NCBI RefSeq assembly: GCF_002980575.1 | Contig: NZ_PVBS01000002.1 | Span: forward strand, 992,001 to 1,056,000 | Direction: 5' to 3' | DNA length: 64,000 nt | DNA from: Sphingobacterium gobiense | GTDB lineage: Bacteria; Bacteroidota; Bacteroidia; Sphingobacteriales; Sphingobacteriaceae | Shown: in pieces, positions 9,082-19,496 of the stretch | Numbering within the stretch: position 1 is the stretch's first letter | Layout of the letters: each line of letters starts with the position of its first letter | Notes under the pieces: model-generated | The model's database searches: none | What the model saw: only the letters and a program-made list of their open reading frames with translations | What the model was told of the DNA's origin: nothing | Program-made: the position numbers and the translations under genes

Positions 9082-9804
9082 ATGGGAAACAAACGGATAG
9101 TAAAGTGGATTGCCGTGCTTTTTTTTATGATAAGCATTGGTGTATTACATGCCCAAAACAACTGGCGTCATACCGACGATGATCGCAAGGTTGCAGTCGA
9201 AGTGGATACGATTAAAAAAAAGGGATTTACCTTGATCTGGATTAACAAGGATAAAGATTTCGATCTCAAACTAAAAAAGCGGTTAATCGACGTTCATTTC
9301 GTCAATTATCCAAAATTGGCGAAGAAATACAATCGAAATACGAGAAAAGAAATCACGTTTGTGATCGATCCTGATTATAAAGGTATCGCTGCGACGGCTG
9401 GCGGTATTGTACGTTTTAATCCAGCATGGTTTGTAAAGAACCCGCATGATATTGATATTGTAACGCATGAGGTTATGCATATCGTGCAGGATTATCCCGG
9501 TGGTAGTGGACCGGGATGGTTGGTGGAAGGTATTGCCGATTACGTGCGATATAAATACGGTGTGGATAACGATGCAGCAAATTGGCGGCTTACCGATTTT
9601 AAGGAAGAACATCATTACACGAATAGCTACCGTATTGCTGCGCGCTTTTTGGACTGGATAGAATCTAAGCAAAAAAGAGGGCTGGTCAAGAAATTAGATA
9701 CAGCGCTACGGGATAAAAAATATACGGAGAATATCTGGATGGAGAATACGGGTAAAACACTGGATCAATTGTGGAGAATGTACAGCACTTCCAATTTAAA
9801 ATAG
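9082..9804 (+). CDS. Secreted basic secretory protein (BSP)-family putative metallopeptidase
   Basis: A 240-residue protein with a signal peptide ending near VLHAQ. It matches the plant-type basic secretory protein family, a group of zincin-like proteins: HEVMHIVQ places the zinc motif at H129-E130-x-x-H133, followed by GWLVEGIADYVRY, which supplies a further acidic residue. Activity on protein is expected for the family but not proven here. An ATG at 9043 also exists but lies at the predicted transcription start, so 9082 is chosen. It is the first gene of an operon with two GH92 mannosidases (29-bp gap), suggesting a role in dismantling glycoproteins. Confidence 0.85.
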   Translation: MGNKRIVKWIAVLFFMISIGVLHAQNNWRHTDDDRKVAVEVDTIKKKGFTLIWINKDKDFDLKLKKRLIDVHFVNYPKLAKKYNRNTRKEITFVIDPDYKGIAATAGGIVRFNPAWFVKNPHDIDIVTHEVMHIVQDYPGGSGPGWLVEGIADYVRYKYGVDNDAANWRLTDFKEEHHYTNSYRIAARFLDWIESKQKRGLVKKLDTALRDKKYTENIWMENTGKTLDQLWRMYSTSNLK

Positions 9805-9833
9805 TAATTTAGAATAATAAAAGACCACCTGAT

Positions 9834-12134
9834 ATGAGAAAATTTTTTTTGTTCGCGCTATGGCTGATCTGTTCTGTTAAACTATACGGGCAGAAAATTC
9901 AGAATGTTGAACGTCCCGAAGAGTGGGTAAATACCTTAATGGGGACAGACTCAAAAGTTTCTTTTTCCAATGGGAATACTTACCCGGCGATAGCCGTGCC
10001 TTGGGGGATGAATTTTTGGAGCCCGCAGACCGGTAAAATGGGAGACGGTTGGATGTATACTTATGCTGCAGATAAAATCCGCGGCTTTAAACAAACACAT
10101 CAACCCTCTCCTTGGATGAACGATTACGGACAGTTTTCGGTTATGCCGGGGAGCCATAAACCTGTTATCGACCAAGATCGGCGTGCCAGCTGGTTCTCGC
10201 ATAAGTCGGAGACTGCCACGCCTTATTATTACAGCGTATATCTAGCGGATGCGGACGTCACAACGGAGATTACCCCTACCGAACGGGCGGCGATGTTTCG
10301 TTTTACTTTTTCTGAAAGTGATAGTTCGTTTGTAAGCATTGACGCATTTGATAGGGGGAGCGAAATAAAGGTTTTTCCCGAAGAGAATAAAGTCACAGGT
10401 TATTCCAGTCGCTACAGCCGAGGCAAGTACAAAAATTTCAAGAATTATTTTGTGATCTATTTTGATAAGGACATCGAGTTTACGAAAATATGGAAGGACA
10501 GTGTCTTTCAACAAACAGCTTTCGTCGAAGCGAAAGGTAATCATACTGGAGCTATCGTTGGATTTAAGACCAAGCGTGGAGAAACCGTGAATATGCGGGT
10601 TGCCTCTTCCTTCATCAGCTATGAACAGGCGGAGATTAACCTCGACCGCGAAATAGGAAATAGGGATTTTACGCAGGTGAAACAGCAGGCAAAGGAATTG
10701 TGGCATAGCACATTGAGCCGCGTCAAAGTTTCTGGGGGTAGCCATGATCAGCTTAAGACATTTTACTCCTGTCTTTATAGAACTGTGCTATTCCCTAATA
10801 AATTATATGAGATTAACGAAAAGAACGAAATCATCCATTGGAGCCCGTATAACGGCGAGGTATTGCCAGGTCGGATGTTTGGTGGAACCGGATTTTGGGA
10901 TACTTTCAGAGCACTTTATCCTTTCTTAAATCTGGTCTATCCGGAGATCAATGTAGAGATGCAGGAAGGCTTAGCCAATGCATACAAAGAAGGTGGCTGG
11001 TTACCGGAATGGAGTAGTCCCGGATATGCCAATATCATGGTCGGGAATAATTCAGCTTCGGTTGTTGCGGATGCCTACATTAAAGGGCTTCGCGGATATG
11101 ATATCGAGACTTTATACGAAGCCTTGTTAAAAGGCGCAAATAACGAAGGGCCCATGACAGCCGTAGGCAGGGCAGGGGCTCCCTATTATGTTGATTTGGG
11201 TTATGTGCCTTATGATGTGGGAATTAATGAAAATGCGGCGCGTACGTTGGAGTACGCTTACGACGATTTTGCAATTTATCAGCTAGCAAAAAAGTTGAAG
11301 AAACCAAAGGCAGACTTAGATTTGTATCGTAAGCGTAGTCAAAATTATCGCCATCTGTTTGATTCGTCTACCGGGTTAATGAGAGGAAAGAATAAAGATG
11401 GGGCCTTTCAGGCACCCTTCAGCCCATTTAAATGGGGGGATGCTTTTACCGAAGGAAATAGTTGGCATTACTCTTGGTCGGTATTCCACGATATCGAGGG
11501 GCTTGCAAGGTTAATGGGTGGTCATAAGGCATTCGTTAATAAACTTGATTCTGTATTTATCCTTCCTCCGATCTTCGATGAAAGTTACTACGGCGGCGTT
11601 ATCCATGAGATTCGGGAGATGCAAGTGGCAAATATGGGGCAATATGCGCATGGTAACCAGCCGATACAACATATGACTTATCTGTACAATTATGCCGGGG
11701 AGCCTTGGAAAACACAGTATTGGGTTCGAGAAACGTTAGATCGGATGTATAAGCCCTATCCTGACGGATATTGTGGCGATGAGGATAATGGACAGACCTC
11801 TGCCTGGTATGTGTTTTCTGCCTTAGGGTTCTATCCCGTTTGTCCAGCGACAAATCAATATATTATAGGTGCTCCGCTGTTTGAGAAAGCCAAGATCAGT
11901 CTGGCAAATGGAAAGACTGTTTTTATTGTTGCAAAAGGAAACAGCCAGGATAAACGATATATTGGCAGGATGTCGTTAAACGGCAAACATTATACTAAAA
12001 ACTTCCTTTCGCATGAAGATCTGCTGGAGGGAGCCAAGATGGAGTTTGACATGAGTGCCCAACCGAATAGAAATAGGGGGATAACACAGGACGATTTACC
12101 TTATTCGCTTACTTGGGAAATAGCGGCAGAATAG
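9834..12134 (+). CDS. Secreted GH92 alpha-mannosidase, predicted alpha-1,2 type
   Basis: A 766-residue exo-alpha-mannosidase of glycoside hydrolase family 92 (Ca2+-dependent, inverting) with a signal peptide ending near LYGQ. Residues that I align by eye with Bacteroides BT3990 at a constant offset of +7 are the catalytic acid E540 (TEGNSW), the base Asp pair D649 and D651 (GDEDNGQ), and H591-E592 (VIHEIREM), corresponding to the His-Glu pair that I recall as typical of alpha-1,2-mannosidases. The downstream HGNQP differs from the HGNEP of its neighbour but is not the general acid. The 12-bp gap to the next GH92 gene indicates one transcript. Confidence 0.92.
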   Translation: MRKFFLFALWLICSVKLYGQKIQNVERPEEWVNTLMGTDSKVSFSNGNTYPAIAVPWGMNFWSPQTGKMGDGWMYTYAADKIRGFKQTHQPSPWMNDYGQFSVMPGSHKPVIDQDRRASWFSHKSETATPYYYSVYLADADVTTEITPTERAAMFRFTFSESDSSFVSIDAFDRGSEIKVFPEENKVTGYSSRYSRGKYKNFKNYFVIYFDKDIEFTKIWKDSVFQQTAFVEAKGNHTGAIVGFKTKRGETVNMRVASSFISYEQAEINLDREIGNRDFTQVKQQAKELWHSTLSRVKVSGGSHDQLKTFYSCLYRTVLFPNKLYEINEKNEIIHWSPYNGEVLPGRMFGGTGFWDTFRALYPFLNLVYPEINVEMQEGLANAYKEGGWLPEWSSPGYANIMVGNNSASVVADAYIKGLRGYDIETLYEALLKGANNEGPMTAVGRAGAPYYVDLGYVPYDVGINENAARTLEYAYDDFAIYQLAKKLKKPKADLDLYRKRSQNYRHLFDSSTGLMRGKNKDGAFQAPFSPFKWGDAFTEGNSWHYSWSVFHDIEGLARLMGGHKAFVNKLDSVFILPPIFDESYYGGVIHEIREMQVANMGQYAHGNQPIQHMTYLYNYAGEPWKTQYWVRETLDRMYKPYPDGYCGDEDNGQTSAWYVFSALGFYPVCPATNQYIIGAPLFEKAKISLANGKTVFIVAKGNSQDKRYIGRMSLNGKHYTKNFLSHEDLLEGAKMEFDMSAQPNRNRGITQDDLPYSLTWEIAAE

Positions 12135-12146
12135 AACGAACAGACA

Positions 12147-14468
12147 ATGAGAATTTTTCCTAACATAATAAGTTGCGTGAGTATAATCTGTGGTTTTTTC
12201 GTGCCGTTTACTACTTCTGCGCAAGGACAGTCAGCGCGGTTAGTGGATTATGTAGACCCCATGATCGGTACGGCCAAGATGGGGCATACTTTCCCCGGAG
12301 CCACCGTGCCATTCGGTGCTGTGCAATTGAGCCCAGATACTGACACGATTCCCTACGCTGTAAACGGTCGGTACAATGCGGATGTTTATAAATACTGCGC
12401 AGGATATCAGTATGATGACCCCACGATAGTCGGCTTCAGTCATACACATTTTAGTGGCACAGGACATGCTGATTTGGGTGATTTTCTGCTGATGCCAACC
12501 AGTGGTGAACTCCAGCTGAATCCAGGAACAGCTGATGCACCAGATATGGGGTACCGTTCACGGTATAGCCACGATAACGAATATGCTGCTGCAAATTACT
12601 ATAAAGTTAAACTGGACGCGCACGACATTACAGCGGAACTAACGAGCAGTAGCCGTGTGGGCTTCCATCGGTATACATTTTCAAAACCTGCGGAAAGTCA
12701 TATCATTTTGGACCTCATGCACGGCATCTATAATTATGATGGGAAGACTGTTTGGAGTGTAGCGCGGGTATTAAACGATAGCACCGTTGTCGGCTATAGA
12801 CAGACAAATGGCTGGGCTCGAACCCGGGTTGTTTATTTTGCCATGCGTTTCTCTAAACCTTTCAAGAACTACGGTAGCCGAAACTTTGAAAAAGATCAGG
12901 TATATAAAGGATTTTGGCGGAAGTTTGATCAGACTGATAATTTTGCTGATCTTGCCGGAAGTAAGCTTCGGATGCATTTTGATTTTGACGTGGAAGCTGG
13001 CGAACAGCTACATGTGAAGTTTGCGTTGTCTCCGGTTAGTATGGATAACGCGCTGGTTAATATGGAGGAAGAAGTTCCACATTGGGACTTTGATAAAATA
13101 AAATATGCCGGGCAAGAACGGTGGGAAAAGGAACTTCGCCGCATCGAAGTCAAGATGCCTACGCGGGAAGATTATATCAACTTCTATACGGCCATGTACC
13201 ACGCGGCATTAATGCCGACAACATATATGGATGTGAATGGAGACTATCGGGGAATTGACCATCAGATACACCGGGCCGAAGGATTTACCAACTATACATC
13301 ATTTTCACTATGGGATACGTTCAGGGCTTTTCATCCTTACTTGAATTTAGTTAATCCATCCAGAAATGCAGACATGGTGCAGTCGATGATGGCACATTAT
13401 GAACAGAACGTACTAGGGATACTACCTATTTGGAGCCATTATGCGAATGAAAATTGGTGTATGAGCGGCTATCATAGCGTGTCTGTTATTGCGGACGCAA
13501 TTATAAAAGGGGCTTATACAGGAGATGCCAATAAAGCGCTGGATGCTTGTGTAGCTACGGCTAACTTCCGTCGCTATGAAGGAATAGGAGAATATATTGA
13601 TCTGGGGTATGTTCCCGATGAAAAGAATGGTACTTCTGTTTCCAACACGTTGGAGTATGCGTATGACGACTGGTGCATAGCACAACTGGCTAAATACCTA
13701 GGCCAAGAGGATATATATGCAACCTTTTCAGCACGTGCCGAAAATTGGCGAAATGTGTTTGATTCCTCCATTGGTTTTATGCGCCCGAAAGATACAACGG
13801 GTAAATTCCGGGAGAAGTTTGATGCGCTGGAAACACACGGACAAGGGTTTATCGAAGGCAATACCTGGAACTATAGTCTGTATGTTCCACATAACCCACA
13901 GGGGCTAATGGAACTGCTTGGCGGAAAGAAACGCTTGTCAGCTTATTTGGATTCTTTGTTTACTATGTACTTACCGGATAAATTCTTTGAACACACGGAA
14001 GATATCACCCGAGAAGGTATTATTGGTAATTACGTACATGGAAATGAACCCGCACATCATGTTGTATATTTATATCAACTCACGGGAGAAAGATGGAAAA
14101 CACATGAATGGGTTCGGAAAATTCTCCAGGATCAGTACCATAATGGTTATGATGGATTAGGAGGTAACGATGATTGTGGACAAATGAGTGCCTGGTATTT
14201 ATTCAGCAGTTTGGGTTTTTATCCTGTTGCCCCCGCATCGGATGAATATTGGTTGGGTGCGCCAATCGTCGAGTCGGCTTCTATACACTTGGAAAATGGA
14301 AAGGTTTTCCGTGTTGAAGCTATTAATCAAGGTAGTAAGCATATATATGTTCAGGAAGTACTGCTTAATGGTGAACCGTTAAAAGGCTTCACAATTAAGC
14401 ATAATGATATCATAAACGGCGGACACTTGCAGTTTAAGATGGGCGCTCGGCCGAATAAAAACCTATAA
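12147..14468 (+). CDS. Secreted GH92 alpha-mannosidase, second paralogue of different subtype
   Basis: A 773-residue GH92 enzyme with a signal peptide ending near TSAQGQ and the N-terminal YVDPMIGT motif of the family. Catalytic residues are present: E570 in IEGNTW, E634 in VHGNEPAHH and D675/D676 in GGNDDCGQMSAWY. The His-Glu pair seen in the preceding paralogue is replaced here by His-Thr (EHTEDITREG), which predicts a different linkage, for example alpha-1,3, rather than a duplicate function. It is the last gene of the peptidase-GH92-GH92 operon and ends only a few bases before the convergent mtgA gene; no terminator is obvious in that short gap. Confidence 0.92.
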   Translation: MRIFPNIISCVSIICGFFVPFTTSAQGQSARLVDYVDPMIGTAKMGHTFPGATVPFGAVQLSPDTDTIPYAVNGRYNADVYKYCAGYQYDDPTIVGFSHTHFSGTGHADLGDFLLMPTSGELQLNPGTADAPDMGYRSRYSHDNEYAAANYYKVKLDAHDITAELTSSSRVGFHRYTFSKPAESHIILDLMHGIYNYDGKTVWSVARVLNDSTVVGYRQTNGWARTRVVYFAMRFSKPFKNYGSRNFEKDQVYKGFWRKFDQTDNFADLAGSKLRMHFDFDVEAGEQLHVKFALSPVSMDNALVNMEEEVPHWDFDKIKYAGQERWEKELRRIEVKMPTREDYINFYTAMYHAALMPTTYMDVNGDYRGIDHQIHRAEGFTNYTSFSLWDTFRAFHPYLNLVNPSRNADMVQSMMAHYEQNVLGILPIWSHYANENWCMSGYHSVSVIADAIIKGAYTGDANKALDACVATANFRRYEGIGEYIDLGYVPDEKNGTSVSNTLEYAYDDWCIAQLAKYLGQEDIYATFSARAENWRNVFDSSIGFMRPKDTTGKFREKFDALETHGQGFIEGNTWNYSLYVPHNPQGLMELLGGKKRLSAYLDSLFTMYLPDKFFEHTEDITREGIIGNYVHGNEPAHHVVYLYQLTGERWKTHEWVRKILQDQYHNGYDGLGGNDDCGQMSAWYLFSSLGFYPVAPASDEYWLGAPIVESASIHLENGKVFRVEAINQGSKHIYVQEVLLNGEPLKGFTIKHNDIINGGHLQFKMGARPNKNL

Positions 14469-14476
14469 AACACATA

Positions 14477-15214
14477 CTATTCCGGAATACTATAATGATT
14501 CATATACCTTACAATGCTATTTGCCCGTCGGTTAATATAAGCTGATGGGCGTTTAGCATCCCACTTTTGCGGACTCGGCAGAATGGCAATAATCAATGCG
14601 GCTTCTTTTCTGGTTAAGCTTTTCGCAGATTTATGAAAATAATAATGTGCTGCTGCTTCTGCTCCATATACCCCTTGGCCCATTTCAATGACATTCAGAT
14701 ACACTTCTAGAATGCGCTTTTTACTCCAAAAAGCTTCTATAAGCACCGTGAAATAAGCTTCCAGCCCCTTTCGCAGCCAAGAACGCTCTGGCCATAGAAA
14801 CACATTTTTAGCAACTTGTTGGCTGATGGTACTGCCGCCTCTCAACGGTTTTCCTGCTTGGTTTCTTTCCATTGCTTTCTGAATGGCTTTTGTGTCGAAG
14901 CCGCTATGCGTCAGGAAATAAGCATCTTCGCCCGCGATAGCAGCGCGCTTGAGATTACCCGATATATCCTCATAGCTAAGCCATTTTTTGTCTATCTTCC
15001 ATTCTTTCCCAACGGCTTTTCGTTCAAAAGCGCGTTTTAACTGGAGATAGGTGAGAGGAGGGTTGATGAAGGTAAGTAGTATGACCCAGGTAATAGTCAG
15101 GCCAAAAAAGCCAATAATAAGACGTATCGACCATTTTTTGATCGATGTGCGCCACGTTTTGCGAGGTGTTTTTTTCTTGGTATTTTTTTTTGTCGATGAC
15201 CGTTTTATTGCCAT
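14477..15214 (-). CDS. mtgA: Monofunctional peptidoglycan glycosyltransferase
   Basis: A 245-residue GT51 enzyme that polymerises lipid II into glycan strands at the inner membrane. A Lys-rich cytoplasmic N-terminus is followed by one membrane segment (about 30-50). Family motifs are AGEDAYF, with catalytic E96, then RGGSTISQQVAKN and the KKRILEVYLN segment. There is no transpeptidase domain and the length is normal for MtgA. It is transcribed away from mutS, with which it shares the 112-bp upstream region. Confidence 0.95.
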   Translation of the reverse strand: MAIKRSSTKKNTKKKTPRKTWRTSIKKWSIRLIIGFFGLTITWVILLTFINPPLTYLQLKRAFERKAVGKEWKIDKKWLSYEDISGNLKRAAIAGEDAYFLTHSGFDTKAIQKAMERNQAGKPLRGGSTISQQVAKNVFLWPERSWLRKGLEAYFTVLIEAFWSKKRILEVYLNVIEMGQGVYGAEAAAHYYFHKSAKSLTRKEAALIIAILPSPQKWDAKRPSAYINRRANSIVRYMNHYSIPE

Positions 15215-15326
15215 TTTTTTGCTGGTTCGATAAACAAAACTAGAAGATTTTTTTCAAAATAGCATTCACCTTGTCAAATCACTTCATTTCCCTTATTTTT
15301 ACGGTTCATTAAAAATCATAAAACCA

Positions 15327-17933
15327 TTGGCAAAGGCGAAGAAGCAGACACCTTTAATGCAGCAGTATAATACAATTAAGGCGAAATATCCTGGGGCGTT
15401 ATTGCTGTTTCGTGTAGGTGATTTTTACGAAACTTTCGGAGAAGACGCTGTTAAAGCAGCGGGAATCTTGGGTATTGTATTGACCAAGCGAGGAAATGGA
15501 ACGGAATCGGAAACAGCGCTAGCCGGTTTTCCGCATCATTCTTTAGAAACTTATTTACCAAAATTGGTGCGGGCTGGACAGCGTGTTGCTATTTGTGATC
15601 AACTGGAAGACCCCAAACAAACTAAAACTATTGTCAAGCGTGGTGTCACAGAACTCGTAACTCCCGGTGTATCCTACAACGATAACATCGTACAGCAAAA
15701 AGCCAATAATTATTTGGCATCGATTTTTAATGATAAAGGACAGTATGGAGTCGCTTTTCTGGATATATCCACGGGGGAGTTTCTTGTAGCTCAAGGCAGT
15801 GCTAACTATATAGATAAACTTTTACAGGGATTTAAACCGACTGAAATTATCCTCCCTAAAAAACAATATAAAGATTTTTCGGAGCAATTTGGTAGCCGAT
15901 ACTACACCTATACATTAGATGAATGGCCTTATACTGGGGATTACGCGACGGAGACTTTGTTAAAACATTTTGAGGTTAAATCCATGAAAGGGTTCGGTAT
16001 TGACCGGATGCCGCTAGGTATTTTATCTGCCGGCGTTGCCTTGCACTATCTCAATGAAACTGAACACCGCAATCTACAACATATATCAAATATTTCTCGT
16101 ATCGAGGAGGACAACCATATGTGGTTGGATCGTTTCACAATACGTAATTTAGAACTTATTGGTTCTGCCAATGAAAATGCTGCGACGCTAGTTGATATAC
16201 TTGATGAAACGGCCTCACCGATGGGAGCGCGCTTGTTGAAACGTTGGATGGTGATGCCGTTGAAAGACTTGAAATCGATAAACGAACGGTTAAACGTGGT
16301 GGCGTATTTTTATAACGACCGCGAACTAAGGGATGAACTGATAAAGGAAATAAAGCAGGTCGGTGACTTGGAGCGTTTGATTTCCAAAATTGGTCTACAG
16401 AAGGCGAACCCTCGTGAAATAACACAGTTAAAGCGGGCTTTATATGTCGTAGAAAAGCTCAAAGCCTTGACGAATCAAGAAGCCTCCGACGCATTGCGTA
16501 TCATTTCGGAACAACTGGAGGTTTGCGAGGTTATCCGGGATAAAATGGAACAAACCTTGCAGACTGAGCCTCCGGTAGCACTAAACAAGGGAAATGTGAT
16601 TGCAGATGGCGTAAATGAAGAACTAGATAAGCTGCGTAAGGTTGCTTTTGGCGGAAAAGATTATCTTTTGGAGATTCAACGTCGGGAGTCAGAAGCTACC
16701 GGCATACCTTCTTTGAAGATAGCGTTCAACAATGTGTTTGGCTATTATTTAGAGGTGACGAACACACACAAAGACAAGGTGCCGACATCATGGGTCCGCA
16801 AACAGACACTCGTAAACGCCGAGCGTTATATTACAGAAGAGTTAAAAGAATATGAAGAGCAGATATTAGGAGCAGAGGAGAAAATACAGGCTATTGAGAA
16901 TCGAATTTATGCAGAACTCTTGCTCGATATCGTTGCCTATATCAAACCCATTCAAAGGAATGCACAACTAATTGCAAAATTGGATGTGTTGTTGAATTTT
17001 GCGTTGATCGCCGAGAAAAATTATTACGTTAAACCGGTGCTTACTGAAGGAAAAGTACTTGATATTAAAGGAGGCCGGCATCCTGTTATTGAAAAGCATC
17101 TGCCAATAGGCGAAGATTATATTACAAATGACACGTTGTTGGATCCCGAAACGCAACAAATCATCATCATTACGGGGCCCAATATGGCTGGTAAGTCAGC
17201 ATTATTGCGTCAAACAGGTCTCCTGGTATTAATGGCACAAATAGGTTGTTTCGTGCCCGCAAAAGAAGCTTCCATCGGTTTAGTGGATAAGATCTTCACA
17301 CGGGTTGGTGCGTCGGATAACCTTTCTTCCGGCGAATCTACGTTCATGGTGGAAATGAATGAAACCGCTAGTATTATGAATAACCTGTCTGATCGATCGT
17401 TGATATTACTGGATGAAATTGGACGGGGAACAAGCACGTACGACGGAATATCCATCGCATGGGCCATTGCGGAGTTTCTCCATAATCATCCTGTTGCACG
17501 TGCCAAGACACTCTTTGCAACCCATTACCACGAACTTAATGAGCTCACAAATTCTATGTCGCGTATCAAGAATTTTAACGTGAGCGTCAAGGAGATGAAT
17601 AATAAGGTGATTTTCCTGCGGAAACTTATCCCAGGTGGATCGGAGCATAGCTTTGGTATCCACGTCGCGAAATTAGCCGGGATGCCGCCGAAGTTAATCG
17701 GACGCGCCAATGAAATTCTGAAGCGCTTGGAGCAAGAGCGTACAGGGGGAGAACAGATTAAAGATAGCATGCGCAAAATACAAAAGCAGGCTTATCAATT
17801 ACAGATGTTTGCCATCGATGATCCTGTTTTGGAAAAAATAAGGGATATGTTGAATAATCTGGATGTAAATACCTTGACTCCGGTGGAGGCGCTGATGAAA
17901 TTGGATGAAATACAGCGGTTATTAAAGAATTAA
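15327..17933 (+). CDS. mutS: DNA mismatch repair protein MutS
   Basis: An 868-residue mismatch-recognition ATPase of normal length. The N-terminal mismatch-binding motif is GDFYETF (F33 and E35). The ATPase domain has the Walker A GPNMAGKS (617-624), then [20 protein letters not shown] and ATHYHE. A TTG at 15327 is the likely start: it gives [14 protein letters not shown], as in other MutS proteins, and the first ATG (15357) would remove ten residues that are usually present. A rare start codon may lower its expression. A hairpin follows immediately downstream. Confidence 0.96.
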   Translation: MAKAKKQTPLMQQYNTIKAKYPGALLLFRVGDFYETFGEDAVKAAGILGIVLTKRGNGTESETALAGFPHHSLETYLPKLVRAGQRVAICDQLEDPKQTKTIVKRGVTELVTPGVSYNDNIVQQKANNYLASIFNDKGQYGVAFLDISTGEFLVAQGSANYIDKLLQGFKPTEIILPKKQYKDFSEQFGSRYYTYTLDEWPYTGDYATETLLKHFEVKSMKGFGIDRMPLGILSAGVALHYLNETEHRNLQHISNISRIEEDNHMWLDRFTIRNLELIGSANENAATLVDILDETASPMGARLLKRWMVMPLKDLKSINERLNVVAYFYNDRELRDELIKEIKQVGDLERLISKIGLQKANPREITQLKRALYVVEKLKALTNQEASDALRIISEQLEVCEVIRDKMEQTLQTEPPVALNKGNVIADGVNEELDKLRKVAFGGKDYLLEIQRRESEATGIPSLKIAFNNVFGYYLEVTNTHKDKVPTSWVRKQTLVNAERYITEELKEYEEQILGAEEKIQAIENRIYAELLLDIVAYIKPIQRNAQLIAKLDVLLNFALIAEKNYYVKPVLTEGKVLDIKGGRHPVIEKHLPIGEDYITNDTLLDPETQQIIIITGPNMAGKSALLRQTGLLVLMAQIGCFVPAKEASIGLVDKIFTRVGASDNLSSGESTFMVEMNETASIMNNLSDRSLILLDEIGRGTSTYDGISIAWAIAEFLHNHPVARAKTLFATHYHELNELTNSMSRIKNFNVSVKEMNNKVIFLRKLIPGGSEHSFGIHVAKLAGMPPKLIGRANEILKRLEQERTGGEQIKDSMRKIQKQAYQLQMFAIDDPVLEKIRDMLNNLDVNTLTPVEALMKLDEIQRLLKN

Positions 17934-17937
17934 TCTT

Positions 17938-17962
17938 CAACTTTTTTTCCGTAAAAAAGTTG
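17938..17962 (+). terminator. A/T-rich hairpin after mutS
   Basis: CAACTTTTTTT and AAAAAAGTTG form a hairpin with a short CCG-type loop just after the mutS stop. The same design, with different arms, also borders the other repeat elements of this window, so it may be the edge of a repeat as well as the mutS terminator. Confidence 0.5.
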
Positions 17963-18018
17963 GCAAAACCGACCAACGGGAGCTCATGAACACAAAAAAC
18001 AAACACTTGTTCATAAAC

Positions 18019-18215
18019 CTCGCCGCTTCGAATGTTTTACATTCGGGATAGTACTAAGAATTAGTTTGTACAGTTGTAAAACATTTGATGCGTCCCAATG
18101 CCCCGCACTTATCCCGCATCGAGAATAGTTCGGATGCGGCATTTTAATGTTAAGGGTGGGGTGGTGCAATTGTGTCTCCGAACCTTAATGCGACCGCGGT
18201 ATATTGAAGGTTTGT
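18019..18215 (+). repeat. Composite palindromic repeat, copy A (123-bp core 18021-18143)
   Basis: The 123-bp core is shared with copies at 19624-19746 (inverted, about 3 differences) and 26849-26971 (about 7 differences). It holds two hairpins: AATGTTTTACA...TGTAAAACATT, then AATGCC...GCATCGAG...GATGCGGCATT. Past the core, 18144-18215 resembles the corresponding part of copies B and C but is degenerate, and it ends at the stop codon of the minus-strand gene. Together with 17963-18018, which includes a weaker TCATGAAC...GTTCATAA inverted repeat, it fills the gap between mutS and the next gene. Confidence 0.85.
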
Positions 18216-19382
18216 CTAGAATCTGAAAAATAATTGCAAGCTTCCGTAATTTGGTTGTGCCGAAGTGAGGAGATTGCTGTCCCAGTTGTACGGAACGAAA
18301 TGATAAGCTGCTTCCAATCCAATATAGGTTTTTCCTGCAAGATGTCGCATAGCGGATAGCGCCAAGCTGCTACGCATCGTATTGATATAGAAATGACGAA
18401 CAGATCTTGTTTCGTAATAGTCATAACCATCATCGTAGTAGCCTTCATTGACTTCTGAAAGCCCTGTCGTTGCCATTTCCCAGAATAGACCCGCTTTAGG
18501 GGCTACAATAACCTTGTCGTTGTCGAAAATCTTATAGCCTATGGTCCCCCCGATGCCAAGACTTGCCATTGATCGAATAACTTCTACCTCATCGTATAAC
18601 CTATATTCTACCTCCCTGTCGTTGCTGTTGATGCGTACCTTTACTCCTGCCTCAAATAAAAAAGGGTTGGAGAGCCTAGAAGAAAAGAAGACGCCCAGTG
18701 TGGGACTTGTTTTAAAGACAGGATCAGATCCTGTTAATGGGAATTCTGCTCCAGCATAAACGCTCACACCATGACGGTATTTACCGTAATAACTGTCAGA
18801 CGTGGGCTCTGGTTTATTTTTACTGCCTGATTGGGGAGCGGATCCACCATGGGCCTGATAAAATTCTTCGATATGATCGGAAAACAAAAGCGCAATTTTT
18901 TCTTCTTGTTCGGTCAAGTTGTAAGATTGCGAATTTAACAATGCCAGCGCTTTCAGTTTAATGAGCGAGTCAATAGGGTGTCTTAGCGGAACGAAATCAA
19001 AATCGGCTTTGTTGTTTTGGTATATTTGTGCAAACTTTTCTTCAATAGAATAGTCCCAGCGCATCACCAATACCTCCTGATAGTTTTTTGCTAAATAATC
19101 AGCGATGATGTTTCCTGTTGTTTTTTTCTCGATCAAAAAGCGGAGGATACGAAGGCGTTGTGTAAACTCGTTTTCGCCGCATGTGCTTTGGATGGTATTT
19201 AGAACCGGCTCTAGTCGTTCAAAATCATTTTTATGGAAAATGTCAACCAGTTTGTCCAAGGCTACTTTTGTTACCTGTTCGCAATCCTGCCATCTTCTGG
19301 ATATATGGTGTTCTTCCCCATAACTATGCATGGGAAGGGAAGAAAGCTGTATAAACAGAAGAAATGTTAAAAATTTAGCCAT
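18216..19382 (-). CDS. Secreted protein with C-terminal outer-membrane beta-barrel-like half; function unknown
   Basis: A 388-residue protein starting at the ATG at 19382, with a signal peptide ending near SYGEE. The N-terminal half (to about 190) is helical and charged. The C-terminal half alternates polar and aromatic residues in a small beta-barrel pattern (GVSVYAGAEFPLTG, TLGVFFSSRL, TIGYKIF, LALSAMRHLAGKTYIGLEAAYHF) and ends in Phe (LFFRF), as outer-membrane proteins do. I do not recognise the family. The gene stands alone and is flanked by inverted copies A and B of the composite repeat. An ATG at 19403 would add seven residues before the signal. Confidence 0.75.
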   Translation of the reverse strand: MAKFLTFLLFIQLSSLPMHSYGEEHHISRRWQDCEQVTKVALDKLVDIFHKNDFERLEPVLNTIQSTCGENEFTQRLRILRFLIEKKTTGNIIADYLAKNYQEVLVMRWDYSIEEKFAQIYQNNKADFDFVPLRHPIDSLIKLKALALLNSQSYNLTEQEEKIALLFSDHIEEFYQAHGGSAPQSGSKNKPEPTSDSYYGKYRHGVSVYAGAEFPLTGSDPVFKTSPTLGVFFSSRLSNPFLFEAGVKVRINSNDREVEYRLYDEVEVIRSMASLGIGGTIGYKIFDNDKVIVAPKAGLFWEMATTGLSEVNEGYYDDGYDYYETRSVRHFYINTMRSSLALSAMRHLAGKTYIGLEAAYHFVPYNWDSNLLTSAQPNYGSLQLFFRF

Positions 19383-19421
19383 GGTGCAACAAATCGCCAA
19401 CAAGGTAAATAAATTCTACTT

Positions 19422-19446
19422 TTTTCCCTCAAAAAAAGTAACAAAA
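19422..19446. terminator. A/T-rich hairpin bordering repeat copy B
   Basis: TACTTTTTT and AAAAAAAGTA flank a CCCTC loop upstream of the 18216-19382 gene. It has the same form as the hairpins at the edges of the other repeat copies. At the far edge of copy B, CCACTTTTG-CGGA-CAAAAGTGG (19757-19777) is the equivalent. Confidence 0.5.
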
Positions 19447-19496
19447 AACCGAACGTAGTGAGCTCATGAATACTAAAATGAACACGAATTCATAAA

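Noticed and set aside
10242..10745. 167-residue minus-strand open frame inside the first GH92 gene
   Set aside because: Antisense shadow without signal, domain or promoter.
11649..11672. HGNQP in the first GH92 enzyme, where the second has HGNEP, as a lost catalytic acid or a mannose-phosphate uncapping enzyme
   Set aside because: The general acid of the family aligns with the Glu in TEGNSW (E540), which is intact; the HGNQP residue is not that acid.
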